DNA from: Flammeovirga kamogawensis | Lineage (GTDB): Bacteria > Bacteroidota > Bacteroidia > Cytophagales > Flammeovirgaceae | NCBI RefSeq assembly: GCF_018736065.1 | Contig: NZ_CP076130.1 | Location: 258,001-322,000 of the forward strand | Length of the DNA: 64,000 nucleotides | Direction of reading: 5' to 3' | Shown here: in pieces, positions 16,172 through 26,160 of the stretch | How positions within the stretch are numbered: position 1 is the stretch's first letter | Layout: each line of letters opens with the position of its first letter | Notes under the pieces: generated by a model | Seen by the model: only the letters and a program-made list of their open reading frames with translations | The model's database searches: none | Told to the model about the DNA's origin: nothing | Translations under genes and position numbers: made by a program

Positions 16172-17101
16172 ATGCGCATCGGAATTCTAGGAATCGGTGG
16201 TATTGGGGGTTTTATTGGCGCCCAATTACTTTCAGGTAATAAATATCAAAATAAAATTGAAGTGATATTTATTTGTAGAGGAGCAACTAAAAAAGCGATT
16301 AAACAAAATGGGCTACTTTTTAGATCAGACAGTAAAGAAAAGGTGATAAGGCCACACCTTGTTTCTGATGATCCTACTGAAATTGGTAAACTCGACTTAC
16401 TAATCATTGCTACAAAATCATATCAATTAGAAGAGGCTATAAAACGGTATTTACCTTGCTTGCAGGAAGAAACCTTACTGCTTCCTTTAATAAATGGGGT
16501 AAATGCTAAAGAACTTATTGCAGGTTATATTCCTCATCCTGTATGTAAAATACTCGAAGGCTGTATTTACATTATTAGCAATCAGGTAGCACCAGGTCAG
16601 GTGGTTCATATGGGCGGACTTGGCAAAGTATTTTTTGGAACAACGCTCTCTCAAGATTATCACTGGCTTGAGAAACTACTAAAAGATTTTGGCGTTGATG
16701 CTAATTATACTAGAAACATAAAAGAAGTGATTTGGAAAAAATTCTTATTTGTGTCTCCAATAAGTGCTCTAACCTCATCATATGGTATAACATTCGGTCA
16801 ATTAAGAAATAACGAAGATTATATGTTTATTTTTCAGAAGTTGATGAGTGAAATTTTAGATTTAGCAAACAGTTTAAAAATATACTTATCGCAAGGAGAT
16901 GTAAATGATGTAATGATGATGCTCTCATCATTTCCTGAGAATGCGAAAACATCTCTGCAGTTAGATATCGAGGGAGAATCGTTACAAAACGAAAAGTCTA
17001 TTTTTATTGATTATGTGATTAATAAAAGTATAAAAGAAGGGAGTAAGCATTACTATTATTCTAGAATGAATTCGCAAATTCTTTCTGCCTTTTCTTATTA
17101 A
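16172..17101 (+). CDS. Ketopantoate reductase family protein (ApbA/PanE-like)
   Basis: 309-aa NADPH-dependent oxidoreductase. The N-terminal Rossmann domain begins GILGIGGIGGFIG (dinucleotide-binding glycines at residues 7-13) and has the RGATKKAIKQNGL cofactor-phosphate region; the C-terminal ApbA domain shows the VIWKKFLFVSPISALTS segment that carries the catalytic Lys in PanE, and the SSFPENAKTSLQLDIE motif. In the characterised family it reduces 2-dehydropantoate to pantoate for CoA synthesis; paralogues in gene clusters often act on other 2-oxo acids. Here it follows a TetR-type regulator and a dehalogenase-like gene, so a catabolic or detoxifying role cannot be excluded. A very strong bidirectional hairpin follows. 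Confidence 0.85.
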   Translation: MRIGILGIGGIGGFIGAQLLSGNKYQNKIEVIFICRGATKKAIKQNGLLFRSDSKEKVIRPHLVSDDPTEIGKLDLLIIATKSYQLEEAIKRYLPCLQEETLLLPLINGVNAKELIAGYIPHPVCKILEGCIYIISNQVAPGQVVHMGGLGKVFFGTTLSQDYHWLEKLLKDFGVDANYTRNIKEVIWKKFLFVSPISALTSSYGITFGQLRNNEDYMFIFQKLMSEILDLANSLKIYLSQGDVNDVMMMLSSFPENAKTSLQLDIEGESLQNEKSIFIDYVINKSIKEGSKHYYYSRMNSQILSAFSY

Positions 17102-17114
17102 GTTCAGGCAAAAA

Positions 17115-17158
17115 AATAAACCCTTGATAGTACTAAATTATACTATCAAGGGTTTATT
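17115..17158. terminator. Strong bidirectional terminator
   Basis: Perfect 18-bp inverted repeat (arms 17115-17132 and 17141-17158, AATAAACCCTTGATAGTA and its complement) with an 8-base loop between convergent genes. Confidence 0.9.
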
Positions 17159-17179
17159 ATATAGAATATTAATTCCTAC

Positions 17180-17518
17180 TTACGAACAAGGGAATAATAA
17201 CAAAGCTTCAAGAACTTGAAGTTGAGTATCAATTTGTTCTTTAGCTTCTTCAGCTTCTTCAGTAGTATCAGATGCAGCATCAATACCGTCGTTGATACAT
17301 GATTTGTTGCTGTTGTAGAAATCTACCAATTTTTGAGCACCAGCTTTTTGGTCTTCACAAGATGCCTCATCATCAATGTTAGTGAATTCATCAAATTCTT
17401 CTTGTAAATCAACAATGATTTGAGTAGTGTCACATGCTGCAACTTCGTCTTCGTCTCCACAAGAAACAAAAGAAAAAGCCATTACGCTAAGTAGTAGGAA
17501 AGTGAATAAATTCTTCAT
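17180..17518 (-). CDS. Small acidic cysteine-containing lipoprotein
   Basis: 112-aa lipoprotein. Lipobox Cys20 (FSFVSC) is followed by GDEDEV, an acidic export-signal-like stretch. The mature part is strongly acidic, helical, and has four further Cys residues (near positions 29, 54, 75 and the penultimate residue), suggesting one or two disulfides in the periplasm or at the surface. No family is recognised. It is monocistronic: it is convergent with the ketopantoate-reductase-like gene across a strong terminator and about 200 AT-rich bases separate it from the 7TM receptor gene upstream. Confidence 0.72.
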   Translation of the reverse strand: MKNLFTFLLLSVMAFSFVSCGDEDEVAACDTTQIIVDLQEEFDEFTNIDDEASCEDQKAGAQKLVDFYNSNKSCINDGIDAASDTTEEAEEAKEQIDTQLQVLEALLLFPCS

Positions 17519-17717
17519 CCGAATAGTTTGTTTAAAAATAATTAAAAAATATATAGCACTTCGAAAGTTTAAATATTTATACTAAAAAACAAAATATTGC
17601 ATCTTAGATATTTAACATATTTATGTAACTACCTCATAATCATTAACTTTTATTTAGATTTTGTTTTTTTGTAAAGTGCTGATTGTCTATTAATTGCTAA
17701 TTAAATAACTTCTGTGG

Positions 17718-19607
17718 TTAACTCTGCTGATAAATAAAGATCAATTCTTCCCAACCTCTTTTTAACAATTCGTCTTCAGATCCCAATTCTTCACACTTCA
17801 TTTTCATAGCTTCTTTTACTTTATTGTAGAATTTCCAACAAGTGTTAGGGCGCATATTTAACATTTCCGCGAGTTTGGAAGAGGGAATATTCCCTTTGTT
17901 TGCGTATACAATAAATAACAGAAGAAAAGCATTTCTAATAGGGAAATGAAGACGGTGAAATAATGTACCGTTTGTAGCAGATTCATTATAACTACATTTT
18001 TTACATCTTCTTGCTTCATGACCTTGTCCATTAGAATAATTATTACTTCCACATTTTTTACATGCAAATACATCGTTCCATTTTATTTTAGCTAAGTATT
18101 TATAACATGAGATATCATCTGGAAATAATTCTTCAAACTCTTCGAAGCTTACCTCTTTTAATAAAACACGGGCATTAGAGAGTTCAGAAACATCATCATG
18201 TAGTTGTTCGTTTTCGATGGTTAATTTAGTGTTCATCTTCTCAATAGTACGTCTATGGTCTGTAAGCATTTTGTTTACAACTTCTAGTTCTTCGTTTTTT
18301 CTAAAGATGATTTGTTTCTGATTTTCAACTTCTTGTGTTCTATCAATTACTTTTGTTTCAATAATTTTTTCTCTTTCCTTTAAATTTGAAATGATTTTTT
18401 GCTGTGCAGCATCTTTCTCATCTTTATACATTTTAAAACTTTGTACAAGACCCAACGTCATTAAAAACACATTGATTATAAGTCCGATATTAAAGGCATA
18501 AACATAAATTATACTATCTAAATAGAGGCCATATCCTCTTAAAACAAGGAAAATAACCCCTAATACTATAGTACTGTATCCACTAATAAAATAGTTCTGT
18601 TTAAACTTTTTAGTTTTTATTAAATACAGCATATAACCAAATACAATCAAAAAAGGGATAAGGTAGGTAGGTGCTTGCCATAAGAAATGATTAAAGTCCC
18701 CGAAAAGAATTAAGTAACCAATATTTATCAGAACACTTATCCATATCACTACATAAACTTTTCTATTATCTCGTCTAATTTTTAAAAATGATGAGGTGAA
18801 CAAAACTACAGAAGTCATAAATAGAGCAGGTGTAATCTGTTTTATTACATAGTTAACGTAAGGCGTATCTCCCCAAATGTATTGAAAACCTAAATTATCT
18901 TCTGATAGTCCAACTAGCATGCTACTAATTACAAAAAATGACAAGTAGATAGGATAGCGTTCTTTTAAAGTAACAAACAGCATTAAGTTATATATTGCAA
19001 GCAAGAAAAGCATACCATAAAAACCACCAAGTAAGATATACTCTCCATTGGCATATCGAATAAAAGATTTATCGTCTTTTACTTTATAAAGAAAGATGTT
19101 CTTAAAACGTGTTTTGTATTTTAGATAAATAGTAAGTGAGCTATTTTTATTAACAGGAGGGAGGGGAACAACAATGTTTTTATGCGAATACAATCTTTTA
19201 TTGAATTCGATATCGTAACCACCTCTTGCTACTGCATTTATTTCATTATTATCTATTTGTTGGTACGCTTCAAAATAATCAATATGACTATCTAAAACTT
19301 CTAAGAGTAGGTGACCTTGATAGAGCCTTTCTCCACTAAAAGCCATTTTAACCCAATAGGTTTGTGCAGTATCTTGAATAATATAAAAATGGTCATCTTC
19401 AGCGTACACATTAAAAGGGTTATGAAGAGATAAAATTTCATTTAAAGAAAATGAATTACTGTTATCTTCAAAAATACCTATGGATTGCTTCTCAATAATC
19501 TGATCAATATTAGTTGTATTTAAAAAAACAGTGTCGAGTAGATGTGTTTTACCATTTACATTTATGCTAAAAAAAAGTAATGTGAATAGAAGAATTCTAA
19601 AGAGCAT
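17718..19607 (-). CDS. 7TM-DISM membrane receptor fused to an IS1595-transposase-type zinc ribbon and HTH
   Basis: 629-aa protein (start ATG 19607, giving signal peptide MLFRILLFTLLFFSINVNG; an in-frame start at 19706 would add 33 residues). Order: extracellular DISMED2-like beta-sandwich (about 30-180), seven transmembrane helices of the 7TMR-DISM type (about 190-395), a long coiled coil (about 400-490), then a C-terminal zinc ribbon with C516-x2-C519 and C535-x2-C538, and a helix-turn-helix region (about 550-600). The ribbon-HTH part, with GTLFHRLHFPIRNAFLLLF and SKLAEMLNMRPNTCWKF, is that of the N-terminus of IS1595-family transposases, but no DDE nuclease domain follows. In known 7TM-DISM proteins the output is a histidine kinase or cyclase; here it looks like a DNA-binding domain held at the membrane. 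Strong for the domains, weak for function. Confidence 0.85.
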   Translation of the reverse strand: MLFRILLFTLLFFSINVNGKTHLLDTVFLNTTNIDQIIEKQSIGIFEDNSNSFSLNEILSLHNPFNVYAEDDHFYIIQDTAQTYWVKMAFSGERLYQGHLLLEVLDSHIDYFEAYQQIDNNEINAVARGGYDIEFNKRLYSHKNIVVPLPPVNKNSSLTIYLKYKTRFKNIFLYKVKDDKSFIRYANGEYILLGGFYGMLFLLAIYNLMLFVTLKERYPIYLSFFVISSMLVGLSEDNLGFQYIWGDTPYVNYVIKQITPALFMTSVVLFTSSFLKIRRDNRKVYVVIWISVLINIGYLILFGDFNHFLWQAPTYLIPFLIVFGYMLYLIKTKKFKQNYFISGYSTIVLGVIFLVLRGYGLYLDSIIYVYAFNIGLIINVFLMTLGLVQSFKMYKDEKDAAQQKIISNLKEREKIIETKVIDRTQEVENQKQIIFRKNEELEVVNKMLTDHRRTIEKMNTKLTIENEQLHDDVSELSNARVLLKEVSFEEFEELFPDDISCYKYLAKIKWNDVFACKKCGSNNYSNGQGHEARRCKKCSYNESATNGTLFHRLHFPIRNAFLLLFIVYANKGNIPSSKLAEMLNMRPNTCWKFYNKVKEAMKMKCEELGSEDELLKRGWEELIFIYQQS

Positions 19608-20148
19608 TTTTCTAAAATAGTTAGTGATAAATTGATTAAGAAAGATTGATAATGGGGATAATAAACTGTCTATTTTGCGATAATTGTTGTTTAGATAGCT
19701 TTCCAAATTTTCACTTTATTATTTGTTCTTGACTACCTGTATCCAATTAATAAATATTTCTATTGACGAAAAAATTTTATGAATGAAATTCTTTAAGAAG
19801 TCGGATTTTTCGACATTTTTTATGTTAAATATATATTTTTTAAATGGATAATTTTCAATTCCATTCTATTCTCTTTAAGGTGTTAAGTAATTGATGATTA
19901 GAATTTTAACGACTGTTTTTTAAGTGATAAATTGATTTTTTAGTGAATTTTGAACCTGATGAATGTTGGTATATGTTTGTTTTCAGAAGTTGCTAGCCGA
20001 AAGGCAAATCGCTATTATCTAGATAAAAATTATGAATTGAAATTGATGAGCAAACTATAGAAGGTGCACACGAACATAGTAAGCAAACCAATAACTATTG
20101 AACTTTCAGTCTCTCTAAAAAAGCAGACTAATTATTACTTAACTAAAT
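19608..20148 (+). promoter_or_regulatory. Divergent intergenic region with consensus promoter for the GH81 gene
   Basis: TTTG (19949-19952), 19 bases, then TATGTTTG (19972-19979): an exact match to the Bacteroidota consensus. This gives the GH81 transcript a 5' untranslated leader of about 160 bases. The rest of this gap is AT-rich; no other gene is seen. Confidence 0.65.
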
Positions 20149-23100
20149 ATGAGAAAAACAACTACGACTAGTATGGCTTTTCTATGGACAATTTTGTCTG
20201 TAATAGCCATTCAATTTACCAGTTTTGCACAAGTTACAGGAGTAGGTAGCGGAAGCTATACAACTACTTTTCCAGGTACAGATGCAGCAGGTAGAAATTC
20301 ATACCCATCAGGTACACCACAATTAAGTGAAAATGCTTTAGGAAACCCTGTACCTACAAACGATTGGTGGTCTACTTTAATCCAAAGTGACCATGCATCG
20401 AATTTATTTAATTACCCATTGGCAATGAAAACAACCAATGACGGTTTAGTAATGAGTTACATCTCTTGGGGTGTTTTTGATGATTTATTACCAATCGTTG
20501 TAGGTGTCGACGGGTTGAATGCATCAAGAACAACTGTAGCAGACCATAGTGATTGGACAGTTACAATGGACTGGAATGATGATACCCATCATTTTCAAGC
20601 CACTTCTGGTATAGGAATGCCTTTTGTTTATTTCAATAAATTAGATGCAGATGTTGCACAGGTAACTGTAAACCACGGTACTGTAACTGTAGCAGATGAG
20701 GTGCTTATTATTGAAAATGCAAGAGAAGGTGCTGACTTTGTTGTTTATGCGCCAGTTGGTAGTGAGTGGACTTTAGAAGGTACAACTTACTCATCAACTT
20801 TAAATGGTGAAAACTATTGGTCAATGGTAATGTTGCCCTTAACTACTTCAGATGTAAGCACTGAAGCAATTAATTATCAAAAATATGCTTATGTATTTCC
20901 TATTAATACTACCGCTAATTGGGAATATAATGAATCAACTTCTGTTCTAACTACAACATTTTCTGTAGAAACGGAGATTAAAGAAGGATCTTCTGAAGAT
21001 ATGCTTATTGGGTTACTTCCACATCAATGGGCTAATCTATCATCAACTTCAACACAACCATCAATTATTAACTACACATCTGTAAGAGGGGAACTCAAGA
21101 TGATTGAGGGAACCTCTTTTGTAGTTGAAAATACGTTCCATGGTATATTACCAACGCTTCCTTATTTAAGCAATTATAGTGATGGATTTGATGTATCAGC
21201 TTTAAATGATAAAGTAACGGCTTTAGAAAACGAGGGGTTAGCTTCTTGGACGGATTCTTACAATGAAGGACAAGCAATGAACCGCTTGATTCAAACGGCA
21301 AGAATAGCAGATTTATCGGGCAATACTGAGACAAGAGATAAATTGGTGGCAACTGTAAAAGAACGTTTAGAAGATTGGTTAACTGCCGAAGAAGGTGAGG
21401 TTGCTTTCTTGTTTTATTACAATGAAGATTGGTCAGCATTATTAGGTTACCCTGCCGGTCATGGTCAAGATTCTAATTTAAATGATCACCATTTCCATTG
21501 GGGGTATTTTATTCATGCAGCTGCATTTATGGAACAGTATGAGCCAGGTTGGGCAGACCAATACGGAGATATGATAAACTTATTAGTAAGAGATGCCTCT
21601 TCTCCTAATAGAGATGATGATACCTTCCCTTATTTAAGAAGTTTTAGTCCGTATGCAGGACACTGTTGGGCCAATGGTTTTGCCTCTTTCCCACAAGGAA
21701 ATGATCAAGAATCGACTTCTGAAAGTATGCAATTTCACTCTGCTTTAATTCACTGGGGAACGGTTACAGGCAATGATGAAATTAGAGATTTAGGTATTTA
21801 CTTATACACTACAGAACAAACTGCTGTCGAAGAATATTGGTTCGATGTGAACGAGCGCAATTTTAAAGATGATCAACCTTATAGTGTAGTATCTAGGGTT
21901 TGGGGAAATAGTTATGATAATGGAACATTCTGGACAGCAGATATTGCTGCTTCTTACAATATAGAATTGTATCCAATTCATGGCGGTGCATTGTATTTAG
22001 GACATAATACGGAATACGTAGATAAATTATGGAATGAAATGTCTGTAAATACAGATGTATTGAACAAAATAGATAACCCAAATCTATGGTACGATGTGAT
22101 GTGGAGCTACTTATCTTTTACAGATCCTGCTAAAGCAATTGATTTGTATAACGACTATCCAGAAAGAGCAATGAAATTTGGTGTGGCAGATGCACAAACT
22201 TATTACTGGTTGCATAATATGAATGCAATGGGTAAAGTAGATGCAACTATTACTGCTGATTACCCAATGGGTGTTGCTTTTAATAAAGAAGGAGAGATGA
22301 CGTATGTGGCTCATAATTATGGAGATACAGAGATTACGGTTTCTTTTTCTGATGGATACGAACTAACTGTACCCGCAAATTCTACGGCAACAAACAGAGA
22401 TGTTGATATAGAAGGTATTTTAGTGAGCAGTTTTGATCAGGCGGCTGTAAATGGAGCTGTTGATTTAACAGTAACTGTTGATGGGGCTTCTCCTACAAAA
22501 GTAGAATTCTTTGATAAAGGACAACTTTTAGGAGAAGTGACTTCATCACCATATACGTTTAAAGCGGAAAATTTAGCTGCAGGTGAGCATCAATTTTATT
22601 CAAAAATCTATAATGAAGATGTGTTTGGTGTTTCTAATATTGTATCAGTTATTGTTGGTTTGCAAGTGCCTTTTGGAGGAGAGCCAACTGTAATTCCAGG
22701 TGCTTTAGAAGCAGGTAATTTCGATACCTTCGAAGGAGGTTTAGGTCAGGGTGTAACATATAGTGATCAGTCTGCTTTTAATGAAGGAGACTTCCGTAAA
22801 GAGGAATATGTAGACAATGTGTATGATGAAGCAGAAGGAGCCACTGTAGGATGGACTGCAGCTGGAGAATGGATGGAATATACCGTAGAAGTAGAAACAT
22901 CTGGTTTATATACTGTTTCATTTAGATACGCTTCTGATAATGCAACAGGCGGACCTTTCTCTATCTCTTCTGATGGCGAAGTTGTAGCCGATGCTATTTC
23001 GGTAACGTCTACTGGCGGATGGGGCACATGGGCAACAGGTGTTGTAGAAAATGTTCCATTGTCAGCAGGAAAACACATTTTAAGAGTAGCTTTTGGTGAT

Positions 23101-26088
23101 GGAGGTTTCAACTTAGGTCGCTTAACTTTTGAGCTTTCTGGAGATTTACCATACAGTCAGCCAGTGGCCGATGCAGGAGACGATTTAATTATCGATTTAT
23201 CTGGCGATGATACCATTTTAGATGCATCAAACAGTACAGATCCTGATAATGGAACACTGACGTATGCGTGGTCGCAAGTATATGGCCCGAGTGTAATTGA
23301 ATTTTCGGATGCATCAAGCGCAATGCCAACGATCTACGCTTTAGTAGAGGGGACATATTTAGTGGAGTTAACAGTAAGTAATGGAGAATACACAAGTACA
23401 GATGAGTTGCTTTTAGTAGCTACTACAGACGGAACAATTGCTCCATCAGTTAGTTTAACTGCACCAATGGATCAAGCATCATTTTATATTAATAAAGATA
23501 TAACACTTTCTGCTACAGCCACTGATTTAGACGGTACTATTGCACAAGTTGAATTCTTTGTTGATGATGAACCTGTAGGAACTGTAACTGAAGCACCTTT
23601 TAATGTAGTTTGGGTTGCATCTGAAGCAAAAGAATATACAATCCATGCAGTAGCAACAGATAATGATGGAAAATCTACAACCGCTCCATCTGTTCGTATT
23701 GTTACAGAAGATGCACCTCCATGTAGAGGTACTAGCGAAAACGGAGATTATGACTTTGAGTTTTCTGATGCAGCAGAGAATCCTACTTTAACATTCATTC
23801 CAAACCAAACAGGAATGGGTTCACCAGTATGTATTTTATACTTATCAGTTAATGGAGGTGGCTATGGTGGTTATTCTGCAACAGCAGGAGAACCATTCCA
23901 AGTTAATGCAGCAAATGGTAGCACAATATCGTTTTATTATACCTATACGCATCCAGCTGGTGGAGAAAGAAATACATCTGCAAATCCAAATCATTATATA
24001 GTTGGATCTTGCGAAAACATAGTTGTAGATACCACAATTCCTACTGTAGCGATTACCTCTCCAGAAAAAGGAGCATTTATAAAAGAAGGTACAGCACTTA
24101 CAATTACTGCATCTGCTAATGATGAAGACGGTACAGTTGCACAAGTAGAATTCTTTGCAAATGGTAATTCTATTGGAGTAGTAACAGAAGCACCTTATGA
24201 AGTTGAATGGACTTTGTTGAAAGGAAAAGTTTCCTTGACGGCTCAAGCAACTGATAATGATGATAAAGTTGGTACTTCTATGGAAGTTAATATTGAAGGA
24301 ACTTCGGCTTCAGCTTGTTATGAAGGTGTGGCAGCTAATGGCGATTTTGCTTACCTTTTCTCAGAAGATTTAGAGAACCCTACATTAACCTTACAACCAC
24401 AAATTAGTGGTGCAGGAAGTAGCGTTTTAATTCTTTATTATTCTGTAGATGGTGTAGATAAAGGAGGCCACAATGCAACGCCAAATGAGCCTTTCCAATT
24501 AACAGCGGCAGAAGGTAGTACAATTACTTTCTATTATACCTATTCTCATCCGGAAGGAGGAGAGCGTAACACAATTGAAGATATAAAATCTTTTGAGGTG
24601 GGAAGTTGTAATGATAGTGATGATGACGATGTTGTTGACCCAGAACCAAATGAGTTGTCAGTTTCTATACAAGCTCCAGTAAATGATAAAGTATTAATTT
24701 ATGGTAAGGAAGTAGCTATTACTGTAACTACTGCAACTGAAAATGATGCCATTAAGCAAGTTGAATTTTTTGCTAATGATGTTTCAATAGGTATCGAAAC
24801 GGAAGCACCTTATACATTGTTATGGTCTACAGACGTAAATGGAGCAGTTGCACTAAAAGCAATTGTGAGTGATATTAATGATAATACTGCTACTTCTGAA
24901 GTTGTAAACTTAACAGTTGGTAAAGTAACGCCTTATGGAGGAACAGCTTCTGCTATTCCTGGTGTAATTGAAGCGGCAAATTATGATGTATTTGAATTAG
25001 GAAATGGACAAGGAGTTACTTATTTCGATACTTCAGAAAATAACGAAGGAGATTACAGAACAGGAGAATTTGTAGATGCTGTTTTAGGTGATGAAGAAGG
25101 AGCGACCATCGGATGGGTTGCACCTGGAGAATGGTTAAGATATACAGTTGATGTTGCCACAAATGGATTGTATTCTTTTGAGTTTAGATATGCATCAGAC
25201 AACCAAGTAAGCAGAGGACCATTTTATCTTGAAGTAGATGGCTACAAGGTGACAGGTGATATTGATGTAAGTACAACTGCAGGATGGAATAGTTGGGAAA
25301 GTAAAAAAGTTTCTGACATAGAGCTTTCAGCAGGTGAACACGTATTAAGAGTAGTATTTATTGGAGGTGAATTTAACGTAGGTAAAATGACGTTCACTTT
25401 AGATGAAGAAATCGTAAACCTATCGCCATCAGTTGCTTTAACTACAGCATCAGAAGCCACTTCTTTTGAAGTAGGAACAAGCATTATACTTAATGTAGAT
25501 GCAACAGATGCAGATGGTACAATCGAAAAGGTAGAATACTTTATTGATAATGTATCAATGGGAGAATTTACATCAGCGCCTTATTCATTATCTTGGTTAG
25601 CAGAGGAAGTGGGAACTTTTGAAGTTACTGCAGTTGCTACAGATAATCAAGGAGAAACATCTGAATCATCTTTAACAATAGAGATTACAGCTATTGCTGG
25701 TGATGACACAGATGGAGATGATGATACAGATAATGACGATACGGACGAGGATTCAGATAATGACGATGACACGGATAATCCTGATGATTCTGACGATGAT
25801 ACTGATGAAGATGATATAGATAATGATAACGGAGAAGTGACCGCAATTGATGCGAATGAAGTTATAGTATCGTATTATCCAAACCCAGTAACTCACTCGT
25901 TAACGATTGACCTTCCTGAATTAAATCAAAAGGTTGTTGTATTTAATTTAGACGGAAAAGTAATTGGTACTTTTGAATTAGGACAAGGTAAATCAGTTAT
26001 TGATATGTCAATGTATCAATCTGGAATTTACTTTATCAATATCCAAAGTGATCAATACACAACGCAATTAAAAATTGTAAAACAATAA
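20149..26088 (+). CDS. Modular secreted GH81 endo-beta-1,3-glucanase with CBM6 and CBM56-like modules, T9SS-sorted
   Basis: 1979-aa laminarinase-type enzyme that should cleave beta-1,3-glucan outside the cell. Modules: signal peptide (about 1-28); GH81 catalytic domain (about 35-745) with the NDHHFHWGYF motif (D446, probable acid) and E521-S-T-S-E525 (probable base region); Ig-like (753-839); CBM6 (842-995); PKD (1005-1095); Ig-like (1099-1187); CBM56-like beta-1,3-glucan-binding module (1192-1288); Ig-like (1299-1384); second CBM56-like (1390-1487); Ig-like (1503-1591); second CBM6 (1594-1751); Ig-like (1760-1850); an almost pure Asp/Thr/Asn linker (1851-1899); and a type A T9SS sorting domain (YYPNPVTHSL..., 1905-1979). 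Two different glucan-binding families in duplicate suggest tight attachment to insoluble glucan. It has its own promoter and terminator. Confidence 0.92.
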   Translation: MRKTTTTSMAFLWTILSVIAIQFTSFAQVTGVGSGSYTTTFPGTDAAGRNSYPSGTPQLSENALGNPVPTNDWWSTLIQSDHASNLFNYPLAMKTTNDGLVMSYISWGVFDDLLPIVVGVDGLNASRTTVADHSDWTVTMDWNDDTHHFQATSGIGMPFVYFNKLDADVAQVTVNHGTVTVADEVLIIENAREGADFVVYAPVGSEWTLEGTTYSSTLNGENYWSMVMLPLTTSDVSTEAINYQKYAYVFPINTTANWEYNESTSVLTTTFSVETEIKEGSSEDMLIGLLPHQWANLSSTSTQPSIINYTSVRGELKMIEGTSFVVENTFHGILPTLPYLSNYSDGFDVSALNDKVTALENEGLASWTDSYNEGQAMNRLIQTARIADLSGNTETRDKLVATVKERLEDWLTAEEGEVAFLFYYNEDWSALLGYPAGHGQDSNLNDHHFHWGYFIHAAAFMEQYEPGWADQYGDMINLLVRDASSPNRDDDTFPYLRSFSPYAGHCWANGFASFPQGNDQESTSESMQFHSALIHWGTVTGNDEIRDLGIYLYTTEQTAVEEYWFDVNERNFKDDQPYSVVSRVWGNSYDNGTFWTADIAASYNIELYPIHGGALYLGHNTEYVDKLWNEMSVNTDVLNKIDNPNLWYDVMWSYLSFTDPAKAIDLYNDYPERAMKFGVADAQTYYWLHNMNAMGKVDATITADYPMGVAFNKEGEMTYVAHNYGDTEITVSFSDGYELTVPANSTATNRDVDIEGILVSSFDQAAVNGAVDLTVTVDGASPTKVEFFDKGQLLGEVTSSPYTFKAENLAAGEHQFYSKIYNEDVFGVSNIVSVIVGLQVPFGGEPTVIPGALEAGNFDTFEGGLGQGVTYSDQSAFNEGDFRKEEYVDNVYDEAEGATVGWTAAGEWMEYTVEVETSGLYTVSFRYASDNATGGPFSISSDGEVVADAISVTSTGGWGTWATGVVENVPLSAGKHILRVAFGDGGFNLGRLTFELSGDLPYSQPVADAGDDLIIDLSGDDTILDASNSTDPDNGTLTYAWSQVYGPSVIEFSDASSAMPTIYALVEGTYLVELTVSNGEYTSTDELLLVATTDGTIAPSVSLTAPMDQASFYINKDITLSATATDLDGTIAQVEFFVDDEPVGTVTEAPFNVVWVASEAKEYTIHAVATDNDGKSTTAPSVRIVTEDAPPCRGTSENGDYDFEFSDAAENPTLTFIPNQTGMGSPVCILYLSVNGGGYGGYSATAGEPFQVNAANGSTISFYYTYTHPAGGERNTSANPNHYIVGSCENIVVDTTIPTVAITSPEKGAFIKEGTALTITASANDEDGTVAQVEFFANGNSIGVVTEAPYEVEWTLLKGKVSLTAQATDNDDKVGTSMEVNIEGTSASACYEGVAANGDFAYLFSEDLENPTLTLQPQISGAGSSVLILYYSVDGVDKGGHNATPNEPFQLTAAEGSTITFYYTYSHPEGGERNTIEDIKSFEVGSCNDSDDDDVVDPEPNELSVSIQAPVNDKVLIYGKEVAITVTTATENDAIKQVEFFANDVSIGIETEAPYTLLWSTDVNGAVALKAIVSDINDNTATSEVVNLTVGKVTPYGGTASAIPGVIEAANYDVFELGNGQGVTYFDTSENNEGDYRTGEFVDAVLGDEEGATIGWVAPGEWLRYTVDVATNGLYSFEFRYASDNQVSRGPFYLEVDGYKVTGDIDVSTTAGWNSWESKKVSDIELSAGEHVLRVVFIGGEFNVGKMTFTLDEEIVNLSPSVALTTASEATSFEVGTSIILNVDATDADGTIEKVEYFIDNVSMGEFTSAPYSLSWLAEEVGTFEVTAVATDNQGETSESSLTIEITAIAGDDTDGDDDTDNDDTDEDSDNDDDTDNPDDSDDDTDEDDIDNDNGEVTAIDANEVIVSYYPNPVTHSLTIDLPELNQKVVVFNLDGKVIGTFELGQGKSVIDMSMYQSGIYFINIQSDQYTTQLKIVKQ
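25700..25845 (+). repeat. Asp-rich linker-coding repeat (GAT/GAC-rich)
   Basis: Degenerate GAT-GAC-ACN-GAT repeats encode roughly 48 residues, mostly Asp, Asn and Thr, between the last Ig-like domain and the T9SS signal of the GH81 protein. It may bind calcium or act as a spacer, and is likely to vary in length between strains. Confidence 0.75.
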
Positions 26089-26160
26089 ACTAAATCTATC
26101 GCTAAGTTATTATTAAATAGCTTGGTAAGAGAGATTTTGATCTAAGAAGACGACATAAAA

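Noticed and set aside
21095-25484. Several antisense open frames across the GH81 gene
   Set aside because: They are shadows of the long coding frame and none has a signal peptide or a known domain.
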